NCBI GenBank assembly: GCA_024752435.1
Contig: CP103024.1
Span: 372,001 to 436,000, forward strand
Length of the DNA: 64,000 nt
Origin: Allantophomopsis cytisporea
Taxonomy: Eukaryota > Ascomycota > Leotiomycetes > Phacidiales > Phacidiaceae
Reading direction: 5' to 3'
Below, piece after piece: positions 12,244-24,078 of the stretch. Below the pieces are notes generated by a model. The model saw nothing but the letters and a program-made list of their open reading frames with translations. It was not told the origin of the DNA and searched no databases. The position numbers were made by a program, and so were the translations under genes. The number at the start of each line of letters is the position of its first letter. Positions within the stretch are counted from its first letter, which is position 1.

Positions 12244-12882
12244 ATGCCACCAAAGAAGGTTTCCCGCCCAGCCCAGGAGAACATCTCTCTCGGCCCACAA
12301 GTCAGAGATGGTACGATTTTCTAAATAATTGATGGGCATGAATTTTGACTGATTTGCATTTAGGCGAACTCGTTTTCGGTGTCGCCCGTATCTTTGCGTC
12401 TTTCAACGATACCTTCGTCCACGTCACCGATCTTTCGTATGTAACTCATTGAATGTCGAAAACGGCATGCGAAAATTTATAACTTGTGGTTCTTTTGGCT
12501 AACTCTGGGTGATTCCAGTGGCCGTGAGACCATCACCCGTGTTACCGGTGGAATGAAGGTCAAGGCCGATCGTGATGAGTCTTCTCCATACGCTGCCATG
12601 TTGGCTGCTCAGGATGTTGCCATCCGCTGCAAGGAGTTGGGCATCAACGCTCTCCACATCAAGATCCGTGCTACTGGTGGTATGTATGACTGAAGCTCAA
12701 ATAATTCTCAACTTACTCACAGTGCTACAGGTAACGGTACCAAGACCCCAGGTCCAGGTGCCCAGTCTGCTCTCCGTGCTCTCGCTCGTTCCGGCATGAA
12801 GATTGGTAGAATTGAGGATGTTACCCCAACCCCATCCGACTCTACCCGCCGCAAGGGAGGTCGCCGTGGTCGTCGTTTGTAG
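12244..12882 (+). CDS. RPS14: 40S ribosomal protein uS11 (S14)
   Basis: Small-subunit platform protein contacting 18S rRNA near the mRNA exit and needed for 18S 3'-end maturation. Four exons: 12244-12310, 12364-12436, 12519-12679, 12731-12882, coding exactly 150 residues, the family length. Phases agree at all three introns (53, 82 and 51 nt). Diagnostic segments are ELVFGVARIFASFNDTFVHV, the DLS-GRETITRVTGGMKVKADR block, the SPYAAMLAAQDVA helix, KIRATGG-NGTKTPGPG and the basic end STRRKGGRRGRRL. Strong constitutive expression is expected. Certain identification. Confidence 0.97.
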
Positions 12883-14001
12883 ATGGCTGGTGGAATTGGT
12901 TCTGGTTTGGTGTTCACTGTGGAGTTGACAATCACGCGGGGAACGGCTATATGCCTGGTCCCCAATATTGCTTTAACTTGTCATCTGGCAGCTTTTAGCG
13001 CAACAGTCTGAACAATCAAATCTCCAATGAGAATCAAAAGGCTCCGAGATGATCTATGTGAATTATGACTAGAAGAAATGTTTCAGCAAGAGGAGTGAGC
13101 AGTTAAAGATGCCTCTGAAATCTGGTTACCGTGTAATGTTCTGTATTCCACTCTTATGTAGAGTCACCAAACTGACTTGTTGATCTACGGGAATCTACTG
13201 ATAGCCTTTGCCAGGGGTCATAATCCTATGAAAGTTGTATCTGAACGAATGTGAGGTACTGATGGTAACGAGATGGCTGCCTAGGTACACAGGTATTCCA
13301 GCATGTACAGAATTGACTTCGTATTCAGAGTATATAATACGCAGCAAGGATATCCTATATTCTCAATAGTTTCTGCTCATGGACAGTGGTATTTACCTGT
13401 CAATAGACTAAGGTACTTATGTGCCCAGGAGCTAGGTAGGCAATGCTAATCTCAAGAAAAGGCATCCGTGTCGCCAGGACCGGTGCTTGTTGCTAATTTC
13501 AGACCCTCTTTGCGCGGGTAAGAAACGTGATCTACGAGAGATGCCAGGGCAAGTTAACGCTAAACGCGATTTGTATGAACAACTCCAGAAAGTTTATGTG
13601 CGGGTTAACTATACAAGAGCATTGTACGCAGCAGATTTGCATTATTCTCGGATTCGTGCCTAACTATAAATCTTGAGGAGCGTCGGGCTTTGTCTGTTAA
13701 CCATGAGTATAAAAGAAAGCATGGTAATGAAGGATGACATTGTGTTTTCTCGGCTTTTGGGCTTCGACATACCTCAGGTAGCCTTCTGCACAGATTTCGC
13801 GAGGCTTCTGTTGAACCATGGTACCGTGTAACCTGACTGAGAACATGCAGAAAAGTCTTAGCGCGGTTGAGCTCCCGCACCCTACGCGTAAGGACATCCA
13901 GCCAGAGGTACATTCACAAAAATCTCACAATTTCATCTTCACCAAACATAAACAAATCCTTTGACCAAACAAGTACAGCACCCATCAGTGTGAAGAAAAC
14001 C
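12883..14001. other. Intergenic between RPS14 and AAR2
   Basis: No coding segment is convincing; the frames running through 13605-13913 on the minus strand lack family features. It should hold the RPS14 3' UTR and the AAR2 promoter and leader. A short CCTAGGTAC-type palindromic motif, common in fungal intergenic DNA, occurs near 13281. Confidence 0.45.
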
Positions 14002-15807
14002 ATGTCTTCTTCCAATGAAGATCATGGAAGCACGGCGCAGCTCCGTTTGTCATCAACAACTGATACGACCTCCCACGTGACATCACCACCAGCCAGCTCA
14101 GCATCAGAACAAGACCTCACTCATGAGATAGGATTAAACACACCTGTCAAGCAAAATCGAATGACACTCCAACGTAATCCATCTTCGTCAAGCGCAAAGT
14201 ATGATGCGGGCATTCAGGATGCTGGGATTCTCAGTGCTATCAACTACTCTGAGGATAACGATAACCCCGACTCTTCCAACCAAAACCAGCCGCCAGATAT
14301 TGTGCTTGACAATTCCCATGCTTGCAGTCTCACCAAGTCCTCATCATCCGCTTCCCGATCTACTATGAAGTCTGTTAAGTCCATGAAGTCAGTTCAGTCT
14401 GTTGTCCACGTTGGTACAATTCCTATGGGCACTTTGCGCGTTCACTCAGAGGAAGAGGAGGAAGGTTCAGATACTGTTACCAGAATCAAGACAAAGCCAG
14501 AGTTTGCACCCTTACGCTCAGGCGATGTCTTTCTGGTCTCTCAAATGCCAGTAGGGTCGCTATTTGCCTATGATATGACAAGCTTCACTATTCAGAAGGG
14601 CTCAGATGCTAAGGGAGGCGCAGACTTCTCCTTTGAGGGCATAAAAGATATCCCACCTGGTCCACATTTCTTCTTTGCAGGTTCTGCATCACCCATTGCA
14701 CCTCGAAATGGGTTCTGGATAATTTCGCGCCAGAAAGGATCAACCGACCAGGGTGATATTCATGTCAGAAGATGGGACAAGCGCAATGAATCATTGGAGG
14801 AGGAAGTCAGCACTGCAGAGGCAACTTTCAGAAAAAATGATATCCACCTTGTCTTCGACAAACTCTTACCATATGAGACTAAACTGGTTCCAAGCACGAC
14901 GAACTCAACTATCCCTTTTGATATCAAGGAGAACGTATGGAAGCGTATGACATCCTGTATCAAAGGAGCCATGCTCACACGTCTCACTGGTGGTGCTGAT
15001 AGTTGGAATCACTGGAGATTCTCTTCTCAAGATGAGAGTGATACGGCTCTAAAGCTAGCAAGAGACAGTCGTTCCGATCTCACTTCGCAGCGCGAGGATC
15101 AGTTGCCCGACATCAATATACGACAGTTAAACTTCGTCTTCCCAAAGACAGCCACTTACTTTGACCCTGAGGACACTGGTCGTGCACGATCTATCAACGC
15201 AATGGATACTACATCCCATATCAGTGCCGTTATTACGGACCGTTGTACCTATGAGGACTCTGATGAAGTAGTTGGTGAATTGCAATTCTGTTATATCACG
15301 GGAATGATGCTAGGCAACATGTCTTGCATGGAACAATGGGGTCATGTCGTCAAAGTGCTATTCAAAGCTTATAGACTTCCAATGTTGAATCCACTCTTCT
15401 TCAAGAAAGTGATTGAGACCTTACACACCCAGTTGGTCTACGATGATGAATACATCGAAGGCAGCATCTTTGACCACGATCCGGATCTCCGCCAGGAACT
15501 TAAGATTGCGCTCACAACCTTCAAATCTAGACTCAACGAACAGCTTTTGGCCGAGGGTGCCAATCTCTCATCTGATCAAGAGGCGGTTGGTAAAGCATTC
15601 GAGGCTTTAGAGTCATGGCTGTGGAAGTGGGACTGGGATTTACGTGGACACTATGTGCGAAGTGGCAAGCTTCAGTTGGAAGATGGAGAGTTTGTCGATG
15701 CTGAGATGGAAGACTTTGAAGCAGAGGATGAACGAGGTGAGTACGCGCCGGTCATGGTGGAGACAGATGAGCATGGACAGGAAATCGGTCTTGTGCGATG
15801 GGATTAG
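14002..15807 (+). CDS. AAR2: AAR2 U5 snRNP assembly/splicing factor
   Basis: Intronless 601-residue protein of the AAR2 family. AAR2 binds Prp8 during U5 snRNP biogenesis, blocking early Brr2 access, and is needed for pre-mRNA splicing. ATG 14002 is the first Met of the open frame. The first ~170 residues are Ser/Thr-rich and probably disordered. The AAR2 beta domain follows: GDVFLVSQMPVGSLFAYD (about 174-191), FEGIKDIPPGPHFFFAGSAS, and APRNGFWIISRQK. The C-terminal helical domain contains the conserved LQFCYITGMMLGNMSCMEQW (written here as ELQFCYITGM and EQWGHVVKVL) and the terminal helices around LESWLWKWDWDLRG. The tail (last ~45 residues) is acidic. The family is usually 350-600 residues in fungi because of variable N-termini. 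Confidence 0.93.
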   Translation: MSSSNEDHGSTAQLRLSSTTDTTSHVTSPPASSASEQDLTHEIGLNTPVKQNRMTLQRNPSSSSAKYDAGIQDAGILSAINYSEDNDNPDSSNQNQPPDIVLDNSHACSLTKSSSSASRSTMKSVKSMKSVQSVVHVGTIPMGTLRVHSEEEEEGSDTVTRIKTKPEFAPLRSGDVFLVSQMPVGSLFAYDMTSFTIQKGSDAKGGADFSFEGIKDIPPGPHFFFAGSASPIAPRNGFWIISRQKGSTDQGDIHVRRWDKRNESLEEEVSTAEATFRKNDIHLVFDKLLPYETKLVPSTTNSTIPFDIKENVWKRMTSCIKGAMLTRLTGGADSWNHWRFSSQDESDTALKLARDSRSDLTSQREDQLPDINIRQLNFVFPKTATYFDPEDTGRARSINAMDTTSHISAVITDRCTYEDSDEVVGELQFCYITGMMLGNMSCMEQWGHVVKVLFKAYRLPMLNPLFFKKVIETLHTQLVYDDEYIEGSIFDHDPDLRQELKIALTTFKSRLNEQLLAEGANLSSDQEAVGKAFEALESWLWKWDWDLRGHYVRSGKLQLEDGEFVDAEMEDFEAEDERGEYAPVMVETDEHGQEIGLVRWD

Positions 15808-17714
15808 TTATACTCATACCATCTGTGTCTATTCCAAAAAAATCTAATTTATGACCGTGTCATGCTTAGTTTCAAGAAAGACCCGTCGCGCAAGTCGCAG
15901 CGACACTGTTAAACAAACAAGGTCTTCATCAAAGCCTCTTCGTGTTAGGTGGTCAAGGATCCCCAGTCGTGGGGAGACTTGAGCTATATTCATCATCACA
16001 AATGTGATGGAACTTTTCATCTTCAAGACACATGTGTCAATGATCTAGACGTCTAACTTGTACTGGAACGGGTATGGCATATAGATGTCATGATTGGGGT
16101 TGTCGACTCGAAGAAGTTATATTCGTATATTGACGAATAACAGTTTTCGAGGCTCTGGAGTTTGCTGTTAGGTTAAGTTTGGTCTGGTGACAAATAGTAC
16201 CAGACATCCTACTTTTTGTGTCAACTGGGGGTCTTCTGTGAGGTTTAAATCGGTAAGGCTGTACAGAGGACTTTGTTTCGCTGTACCTTCAGAATTAATA
16301 GATGCCAAATACAACTCGTTATTCAAGAAACTGCATAATGCATGATGCATTATAGCAAGCAAAATCACGTATATTACATCTAAGAACTGAAACTTAATCA
16401 CATCCTTTGGTCTTTGTGTTATAGTAGTTCACAATCTCTACTTCGTATTTTATCTAATATAGTATACCAATCTTACATAGTCTAATTCTTATATGTAGCA
16501 TTAGAAATTCTAGTAAAGATTGAAAAGCAATCAAGTAGAACATAAAAAGATGATAAGTAGATGGGTACAACAAGACGAAATTATATAAAGTTGTGCATCT
16601 ATTCTTACGATATAACGATATACGCAATTGACTTAGGACATGGTATTCTCTCGGCCCCCTTCCTCTCCCTCTCGCCCTCTCGTATTCGTATTCAGAGGGC
16701 GCTGTACATAGATGAGTGTGCGATGCTTGGTAATTCATTACAATCAAGCTTGGATTCCGCATGCAGACTTTCGTTATGTACGATGCCTGATAATTTCCAA
16801 GCGGTGGTTCCCGCAAGAGCCTTTGTTTCCGCACATTAACCTTACTTATGCAGGCGTTGCTCAGGTAAGCTCTAATGAGAGTACGGAATACTTACAAACC
16901 AATCCAATATTTCGGCGCTACATTTACAGTAGATGCATAAAAATAAAGTGGAACTTGTTTAAATAATGTCTGTGCGTAACGACGATTTTCCAAGGCACCC
17001 ATTACTTCAAGCCAAGTAGGAACACAATGAGGGCGTTTATCCCAAATCCTTTTCTTTGCTGAAATAGTAGATCCTTACTTAGGCACAGTACTTAGTAATA
17101 CTCTGCAGCGTAATGAAAAACTAACATATGTAGGTACCTATGTAATATATTGATAGGCACTGATCACTTTCTTTATCAAAATATAGATATATTGAAACCT
17201 GTTGATAAATTAATTAAACTACTAGAGATTATATAACTTGAGGAGATGTTGCAAACAGGGTTCGTGATTTTACTATGTTAGTGATTCTTAGGCGTCAATT
17301 CAGTCTATTACACAGGTAGTTTTTTTTTATAGGTGTAAAAGGTGAGGTATGAAACAAACTCCCCTCATTGTATTGGTAGCCTTGAGGATAACCTGCTTTT
17401 CAAACGCCGTCGTAACGCACAGATACTCTTTACACAGGTTCCACTTTATGTTTACATTGTAACTCAATATGAGCTTCGGTTATTTCGTCGCTACAATCCG
17501 TATTTCATTTGAGAGCGGAATTCGTATCCAAATTATGGTCTGATTGTATAATCACATCTGATTATCATGTCTTCATCTGTAAGTATGTCTCATTGTTTTG
17601 AGTACAGAGCAAGACGAAAAATGGCTTTAGTGGAGATATAAAGGCTGAAAACATCTTACTTCTTTCTATGTTCATTACACTCAACAGTATTTCGATCCCT
17701 CCTCGACCACCAAG
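15808..17714. other. 1.9-kb gene-poor stretch after AAR2
   Basis: No reading frame shows protein-like composition. The sequence is AT-rich, especially 16300-17250, with short palindromes such as GTAGGTACCTA near 17131. It could hold a decayed element, but I see no terminal repeats or recognisable translation. The last ~100 bp are the promoter side of the secreted protein gene. Confidence 0.4.
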
Positions 17715-18912
17715 ATGTATCACAATATTCGAGTACTACCAGCGCTAGCCATAGCTACCTCGGTTTTAGCTCGTGTAAACAATGTAGCAATTGAGACGCG
17801 CTCTTTGGATGAAATATATGCGGCGACTGGATTGGAAGATGGTAAACTAGTGGTCGTATGGGGAGGTGATGGTGAGTGCTCCCTCGCGCCATACAGTTCA
17901 AGTGACTAACGCAGTGATTTTAGCTGGTGCCCAGGGAAACGCTGTAAAGGATGCCTGGGCATCTCGCTTTCCAAATATCAGTCTTGATCTATCTGTGGAT
18001 CTTTCAAAGTATCATGACAGTCGGATTGATCGTGCTTTCTACAACAAGAACGAGACAGTCGATGTTGCGGTCCTACAGACATTACACGATTATCAACGAT
18101 GGAAGGAGCAAGATCGTCTTCTATACTACAAACCGCCTACTTTCGAGGACTTGTATAACGGTGAGAAAGACCTTGACGGTGCTTTCCTACCGATGGGTAT
18201 ATGTAAGTCTTCAGAAGCCTCGGATTCATGTCCGTAATTAATTGATCAACAATCAGATGGGTTCGGAACTTTCTTCTACGACAGCACTAAACTTTCTGTA
18301 TCCGAAATCCCTCTCAATTACAACGATCTTCTTGATCCTAAATGGAAAGGAAAACTAGTCCTTACACAGCCTAACGACGATGATGCAGTTTGTTATCTAT
18401 TCTCGCTCATTGTTGATCGATACGGATTCGAATGGCTTGACGCACTTGCTGAGCAAGATGTGCAATGGGTTCGTGGTAGTGCAACACCATCTTATATCAT
18501 CGTGGATCAGCATTCTAATGCCACTGAATCATCAATTGGCCGTGTTCTGACTTTTACAACCGCTGGCTACCCTTACGGTAATGCTACATGGTTACTTTCT
18601 CAAGAACCTGCCGCACCAGAGCAGTATATGTCCTGGGCACAGACTGCTGCAGCCTTCGCTTCGACCAAACGCCCAGAGACCGCCAAGCTCTTCCTTGCCT
18701 GGATCACGAGTGAGGAGTGGCAGAAGCCGAGCGATTCCTTTTTACCTCTCGTATCCTTAGATGACGGTAAAGCTATGACGAGCAATGTCACACAAACTAG
18801 CGGTTTTAGGCGTTTCATGGAAGACAGAACGAGAGTAGACTGGTGGAAGCTACAGTTTGAAACAACATTAGGGACAGCTCAAGGCCCTGGCCCATTGGCT
18901 CTTTACCCCTGA
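17715..18912 (+). CDS. Secreted bacterial-type (Fe3+ ABC-like) periplasmic-binding-fold protein
   Basis: Three exons: 17715-17871, 17924-18202, 18257-18912 (introns of 52 and 54 nt), 363 residues. An N-terminal signal peptide is likely (MYHNIRVLPALAIATSVLA). The mature part has the type II periplasmic binding fold known from bacterial iron(III)/polyamine ABC substrate-binding proteins: KLVVVWGGD-AGAQGNAVKDAW near the start, then DVAVLQTLHDYQRW, the hinge region GFGTFFYDSTKL, DLLDPKWKGKLVLTQP, and a C-terminal TAKLFLAWITSEEWQ helix. Fungi have no periplasm or matching importer, so this class is probably a secreted or wall-associated ligand-binding protein; ligand unknown. Related genes are annotated in many plant-associated ascomycetes as ABC-type Fe3+ transport proteins. 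It sits beside a broken GH5 gene in an otherwise gene-poor stretch. Confidence 0.82.
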
Positions 18913-19644
18913 TAGTAACGCTTTCCTGCTTGCCATCAAACAATTCACTCTATGCCGATCGAAACCACACATACAGACCATACACTTAGCTCCTGAAACC
19001 CACAAGAATTACATTAGTTGATTCTCTACTCCATAGGATCAGTATAGTATCTAATCCTTTCTGTGTAATGTTTCCTCATTTTTCGAAACTAACGCGCTCT
19101 GATGACTCCTGACTCGACTATATTCGCTTCTCCTAAGAATAAAAAATTCCAAACACAAAGCCCGCCCACTAAATCCATACTATGTACCATGGAGTACGGA
19201 ACATCTGTTGGCGTGGCCACGTTCTGTGCACAGACGTGGAGCTGAAAGGATATATTGATGGCTTATCTCGTAGGTAAGGCATACTTACTATGATCGAAGC
19301 CGAAAGACTTAGTATTGAATGGTGGTGGAGAGTGTAAATTTGAAGCCTGTATGGCATATATAGCCTATTTACAAACAGGGAATTTTGATTGTACTGATAG
19401 TACACACTGCGTAGTGATAGATATATAGTTACGGGGATTAGCTTCAGTCCATGTTCAGCCGCGAGAAAATCTGCCTTTGGGTCCACCACTACTTGATAAG
19501 AGTCTGTGCTATCATCGATAATTTTTGGCCAGATATTTCTTCAGGAACTAGATATTCTTCTGGTTTTTCTCCTCCTCCTAAAAAGAACAAAAGATAATCA
19601 ATTAGGGGGAACCGGAGTTACGAGCATCTAATTCAACTTTTACC
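18913..19644. other. Intergenic before the GH5 pseudogene
   Basis: No credible gene. The frame 19169-19489 on the minus strand has no family features. Contains the 3' side of the binding-protein gene and the old promoter of the GH5 gene. Confidence 0.4.
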
Positions 19645-21019
19645 ATGATATTTCCGTTGTTCCTATGGACTTGCATGGCTGGCCTAGCCACCCAAGTCAT
19701 TGCTTCGAAGTCGTTCGCTGGATCAAACAGCTATTACCTACATGCTATGCTTCCTGAAGAATAAGGGGAATATATTAGTAGACTGAAGCGAGATGGTGCT
19801 AAAATAGTACGACTCTGAGGTAAGATAAAACTAATTGCTTCTCTCCAAATGCCTCCATTCATCAAGAGCTTGATCGTGTGAAAGAACAGTTAGAATCTGT
19901 TCAAGTGTGACCGGGCTGATTCATTCTGCAGTGGCTGGCATAGCAAACTCTTGTACCAAATCATCGAACACGACCATTCTGTCTCAGTATGAAACCACAA
20001 TTGGAACGTACAATACCGAAGTCGTTGATGCTCTTGACACGGTTTTAGCACAATTGAAAGATGCTTGCATCAAGGCCATTATCTCACCCCATGATGCAAA
20101 TCTGCTCCCACCAAGCGGTACTACTACGGGATATAATGGAATCGATATCTATGGACGCACTTATGGCACCTCGGATAAGTTCTATGAAAACGCTACTGCT
20201 CAAGCACAATTTGATGCTAAACTTGAAAGTATCTTGAACTACGAATCCCCAGCATTTGGTAAGCCTTGGGCAGTACGTAGTCTACAAGTTTCTCCTGATC
20301 ATTCGTTGTTGATTATAAGTAGGAACTTAGTGATGTCATCCTCGCATTCGACCTCCAGAATGAGCCGCTCATTGCTTCGCCCTACCTCCTTACCAATAAT
20401 GATCCTGGAAACTGGCTCTGTGGCCGTGCAACGCACATGCAAAGTATTATATCTGGATCCGGAGTTCAAGTTGCCATGGGTGGGGTGGGTGGAAGTCAGT
20501 ACTCTGGTCATGAGTATGATTTTCTCGCAAAAGCGTTGGACTGCAACGCGATCGGCATCATGTCTATCCATGGATATATGGCCACGGAGGAACAATGGAC
20601 GCCTTATGTGCCTGCTTTGAGTGACCAAGCTAAAGCAGCAGGTAAACTTGTTATGATTAAGGAGTGGGGAGTAAACACTACTCCAACAGATGATTCTGTC
20701 GCAGTGCAAGCGGGTCTCTCCAATGAATATGGTGTTCCATGGGTGAGTGGTCTCTCAATTCTTCAAGCCATTCACTAACGGTGATGGTTTATCTGTAGCT
20801 CTACTGGGAGATTATTCTGGGCAAATCCGTTGATCGAATTGTACCATTGCGGATGGTGCTTGTTGTCACGCTGGCCTTGATACTAGTGGACAATATGATT
20901 ATGAGATCAGCCTAACTAGTGACAGAGCAGACTTCTACACCTTGATATATGAAGCAGACAACGCAACCGCTCGACAGGATTGGGGCTCACTGATCTACCC
21001 TGCCTCATATCGCCGTTAA
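19645..21019 (+). pseudogene. GH5-like secreted glycoside hydrolase, inactivated
   Basis: Reads as a four-exon GH5 (cellulase superfamily) gene: 19645-19819, 19932-20272, 20323-20742, 20799-21019. A signal peptide-like start (MIFPLFLWTCMAGLATQVIA) is followed by KSFAGSNSYYLHAM. The body has the GH5 acid/base motif DLQNEPL, HGYMATEEQW, and the nucleophile-region motif EWGV. Three lesions break it: an in-frame TAA at 19762 (between PEE and GEYISRLKRDG), TGA at 19816 where IVRL is followed by an expected Trp, and a 1-base loss at about 20835-20840, after which the family's CCHAGLDTSGQYDYEISL end appears in another frame. Both stops fit C-to-T or G-to-A transitions. Intron borders are otherwise intact and most of the sequence is still readable, so inactivation looks recent, or the strain carries a null allele. 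The substrate (mannan or another beta-glycan) cannot be decided. Confidence 0.82.
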
Positions 21020-21555
21020 TCTTGATGATAGGATATAATTGATGGTCTACATCGAGTATTTGTTTGCAGCATGCAATACTTAGGAAGTAGAGAAAACACC
21101 ATGAGAAAGCATAACGACAAAAGATGAAACAAATATGGTTATGGTAGCAACAGTCACTCTAGATCAAGTTGATTAACTCGTACCCGTCCAATTACCATTT
21201 GTTTGTTATCTTAACTTTGATGATCTTTTGTCTAAAGTACTTTTGAGATTTTGGTGGGTTAAATTTAAGTGATTGCCATGAAAGCTGATGCATGATAAGC
21301 GGCATTGTGTTGTGTAGTTCGTGATTGAAAGGCATGAGATGTTAAAGCGAGGTTTCGCAAGGCTCAACTGCCACAACTTCAGGCACAAACGTTTATCAGA
21401 CCTGAAGCGTGAAGCTCCCCACCCAAAGTACTCCCCCAGATCGTCGACGTCAACCTCAGCTTCCACCTGTTATTCCTGACCACCGAATACTACGGAATTG
21501 TACGTCAACCATTCGCTGAAGCGTCGATTGATATTTCAGCGCCACCAGCGACAAG
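21020..21555. other. Intergenic before VMA5
   Basis: No coding sequence seen. Holds the 3' side of the GH5 pseudogene and the VMA5 promoter; the 60 bp before the ATG are the likely leader. Confidence 0.4.
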
Positions 21556-22955
21556 ATGGCAGCTCAAACCAAGTACATGCTGGTATCGCTACCTACTTCA
21601 ATATCTCCTTCCGGCGACCATGACGAGGCTCTCACTGCGATACGATCAACAGTAACCACTGACAATGGCACCGTCACTCCGTTCAAGCTTCCACCATTCA
21701 AAATTGGCACACTGGATGCTCTTGTTCAACAAGCCGACGATTTGGCTAAGCTCGACAGTGCATGTGAAGGTGTCGTTGCAAAAGTTGGAGACTCTTTGAA
21801 GGGTATTCTTGAAGGCGATGAAGAGAAGATTGCCCAACAGAAGACTGTGAATGATAGTCCGTGTCACATACGTGTTATCAGAGTCTCGAACTGATTGAAA
21901 AATAGAACCCGCCGATCAGTATCTTCGAACATTCACCTGGAACAAGGTCAAATATCGTGCCGACAAGCCTTTGGCGGAGCTTATTGATAATCTACAGAAG
22001 GTTGTACCAGTGCATATTCTATTTGTGCTGGGACAGTGCTGACATTGTGTACTAGGAGCTAGTGAGCATCGATAACGATGTAAAAGCCAAGTACACACAA
22101 TACAACCAGGTCAAGACTAATTTGACTGCCTTACAACGCAAGCAAACGTATGTCATGTTGCCCAGTCTCAGATTCAAAGTTTAATACTCTATAGGGGCAA
22201 TCTGTCTACAAAATCACTTACCCCTGTTGTTGATCCGAAGATCATGATCCAAGATTCCGAATACCTCGAGACGCATTTGATTGTTGTGCCGAACAATGGA
22301 AAGAAGGACTTCCTCAAGTCTTACGAGACTTTGTCGCCAATGGTGGTACCTCGATCCTCTGTTGAAGTCACTAACGACGACGAATTCACCCTCTTCGCTG
22401 TCACCACTTTCAAGAAACACAGTGCAGATTTCATCCACAAGTGTAGGGAGTCGAAATGGACACCTCGCGACTACAAGTATGTAGAAGGGGGTCGGGAGGA
22501 GGAACAAAAGGAGATAGAGCGTGTACAGAAAGATGAGCGAAAGCTCTGGGGCGAAGCTCTCAGGTTAGGTTGTACAGGTTGGAGCGAAAGTGTCATGATC
22601 TGGATCCATGTTCTTGCACTTCGAGTCTTCGTAGAGACGGTACTGCGTTATGGTCTCCCATTGGATTTTGTCTGTGGATTGATTAAGGTTTGTATAACTA
22701 TCAATAGGTGGTCAAGGGTCTCCAGCTTACTAACATGTTTACTTACAGACAACACCCAAGTTAGCAAAGAAGGCCAAAGCCTCTCTTGATTCTGCATATT
22801 CATACCTCGGGGGTAATGCATTTGGTCGTGACAAGAAGGGTCGAGTAACCAAGGATGATACAGCTCTTTCGTCCGAAATAGCAGCAGCAGGAGTTGGAGG
22901 TCATGGTGACGGCGAGTACTCGGCCTATGTGTATTACGAATTCGAGATCATATAG
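21556..22955 (+). CDS. VMA5: V-type proton ATPase subunit C
   Basis: Subunit C of the V1 sector, bridging peripheral stalks to the V0 collar and controlling reversible V1-V0 disassembly; it acts at the vacuolar membrane. Five exons: 21556-21856, 21906-22000, 22056-22147, 22195-22687, 22749-22955, giving 395 residues, matching the yeast length (392). Typical segments are MAAQTKYMLVSLPTS, FKIGTLDALVQQADDLAKLD, the junction VND-KPADQYLRTFTWNKVKYR, KDFLKSYETLSPMVVPRSS, and the C-terminal TPKLAKKAKASLDSAYSYLG ending AYVYYEFEII. The first donor reads GTCCGT, weaker than the other donors, but it is the only one I found that rebuilds the conserved Lys-Pro junction. Identification is certain. Confidence 0.95.
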
Positions 22956-24078
22956 TTATCACCAGAGTAGGAACGTTTGTCCTTGGCGTAGCGGTCCAGC
23001 ATTGTAGATTATAAAGCATTAGGCAAAAGGCATTTTGGGCGGCCAGTCTATTTTATTTTGTATTATGCTTTCAATCGCGTTCTCCAGATTGTGCTTAAGC
23101 CTTAATAGAGACGAGATTCTTCGATTAAAACAGTCAGTGATCTATGCAACAGCTTCTTCGACTAAAACCTTATTAGAACGGAGATGAACCTCGGCATCCT
23201 TTGAAGCTTTAAATGGTATAGACAATAGGTAGTAAACTCTTTAATCTTACTAGCTCCAGTCTTCTTGTCCTTTAAGTCACGCTTCTTAGAAGGCGAGGTA
23301 GATGCGCAAAAGAGCTGAAATTGCTCCCCGGGCGACACAAGCCGGCTAACACGCCAAGAACAGGACTTTTCTCAGGCACAGTAAGGTCAAGGTTGTTCTT
23401 CAGTTATCAGTTATTAGTATGTAGATAGAGTCAGATAGTTCAATTTTCTCTTCTGCCTCAGCCTTTGGTTTGCCTTTTTTGTTATGGAGATGTATATTTT
23501 GTCTTCAGTTTGCGTCGATTCTCAGCTCCCCCACACGTTTTCCCTCGCGGAACTTCCTAGCCTCAAACCCACTACCTAGGTATGTAGGTACCTATCCCTC
23601 CGCTGTGCAGTGCCTTGTGAATACTGCCCGTGCATAAACGTCACTGATAGCAAGGGGGAAGATATCCCAGCAAATTTTCCAAAACTATGCTTAGATGTTA
23701 CCAGGAATCAGTTGTATCATCTTTTTGCTCTTCTTAAATCATTTTGTGCGTGTGCTCTCAAAATTATGAATACACCAATTGAGAAGTCTGTCGGTATTTA
23801 TATAAGTTCAACCATTTCAATTTAACCTCATTTCTTTACCGCCTGTCGTGGTGTTGGACCGTCAGTACCCACTTCGAAGCAGGCTGAGCTCAGGGCCAAG
23901 CCAGCCTCCACAGATCAGCCTGATCTCAACCTGGCAATAACAGCAGATACCTAGGTAAGCTGTTATGAAAAGGTTAAAAAGTGCTTGCTACCAACAACTA
24001 CCCTTTAACATTCTCAACATCTTCACTCGTTAGTAGAACATCATTCAAATTCGCACTTATCCAATCAATTTATCCACC
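22956..24078. other. Intergenic between VMA5 and the 24079 gene
   Basis: No confident gene. On the minus strand, 23150-23310 has a short Lys-rich run (SKKRDLKDKKTGASKIKEF) and EVHLRSNKVLVEEAVA before a stop, interrupted by other stops; this might be a small decayed gene but I cannot support it. Palindromic CCTAGGTA/TAGGTACCTA motifs occur at 23575-23595 and 23950. Confidence 0.4.

Noticed and set aside
13605..13913. Minus-strand frame of 102 codons upstream of AAR2
   Set aside because: No homology-like features, overlaps other frames, and lies in the AAR2 promoter and leader.
13867..14001. N-terminal extension of AAR2
   Set aside because: The open frame begins with TTG, not ATG; the first ATG is 14002 in good context.
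23130..23310. Lys-rich minus-strand fragment with short conserved-looking runs
   Set aside because: Interrupted by stops, no start or splice sites that join the pieces, no recognised family.
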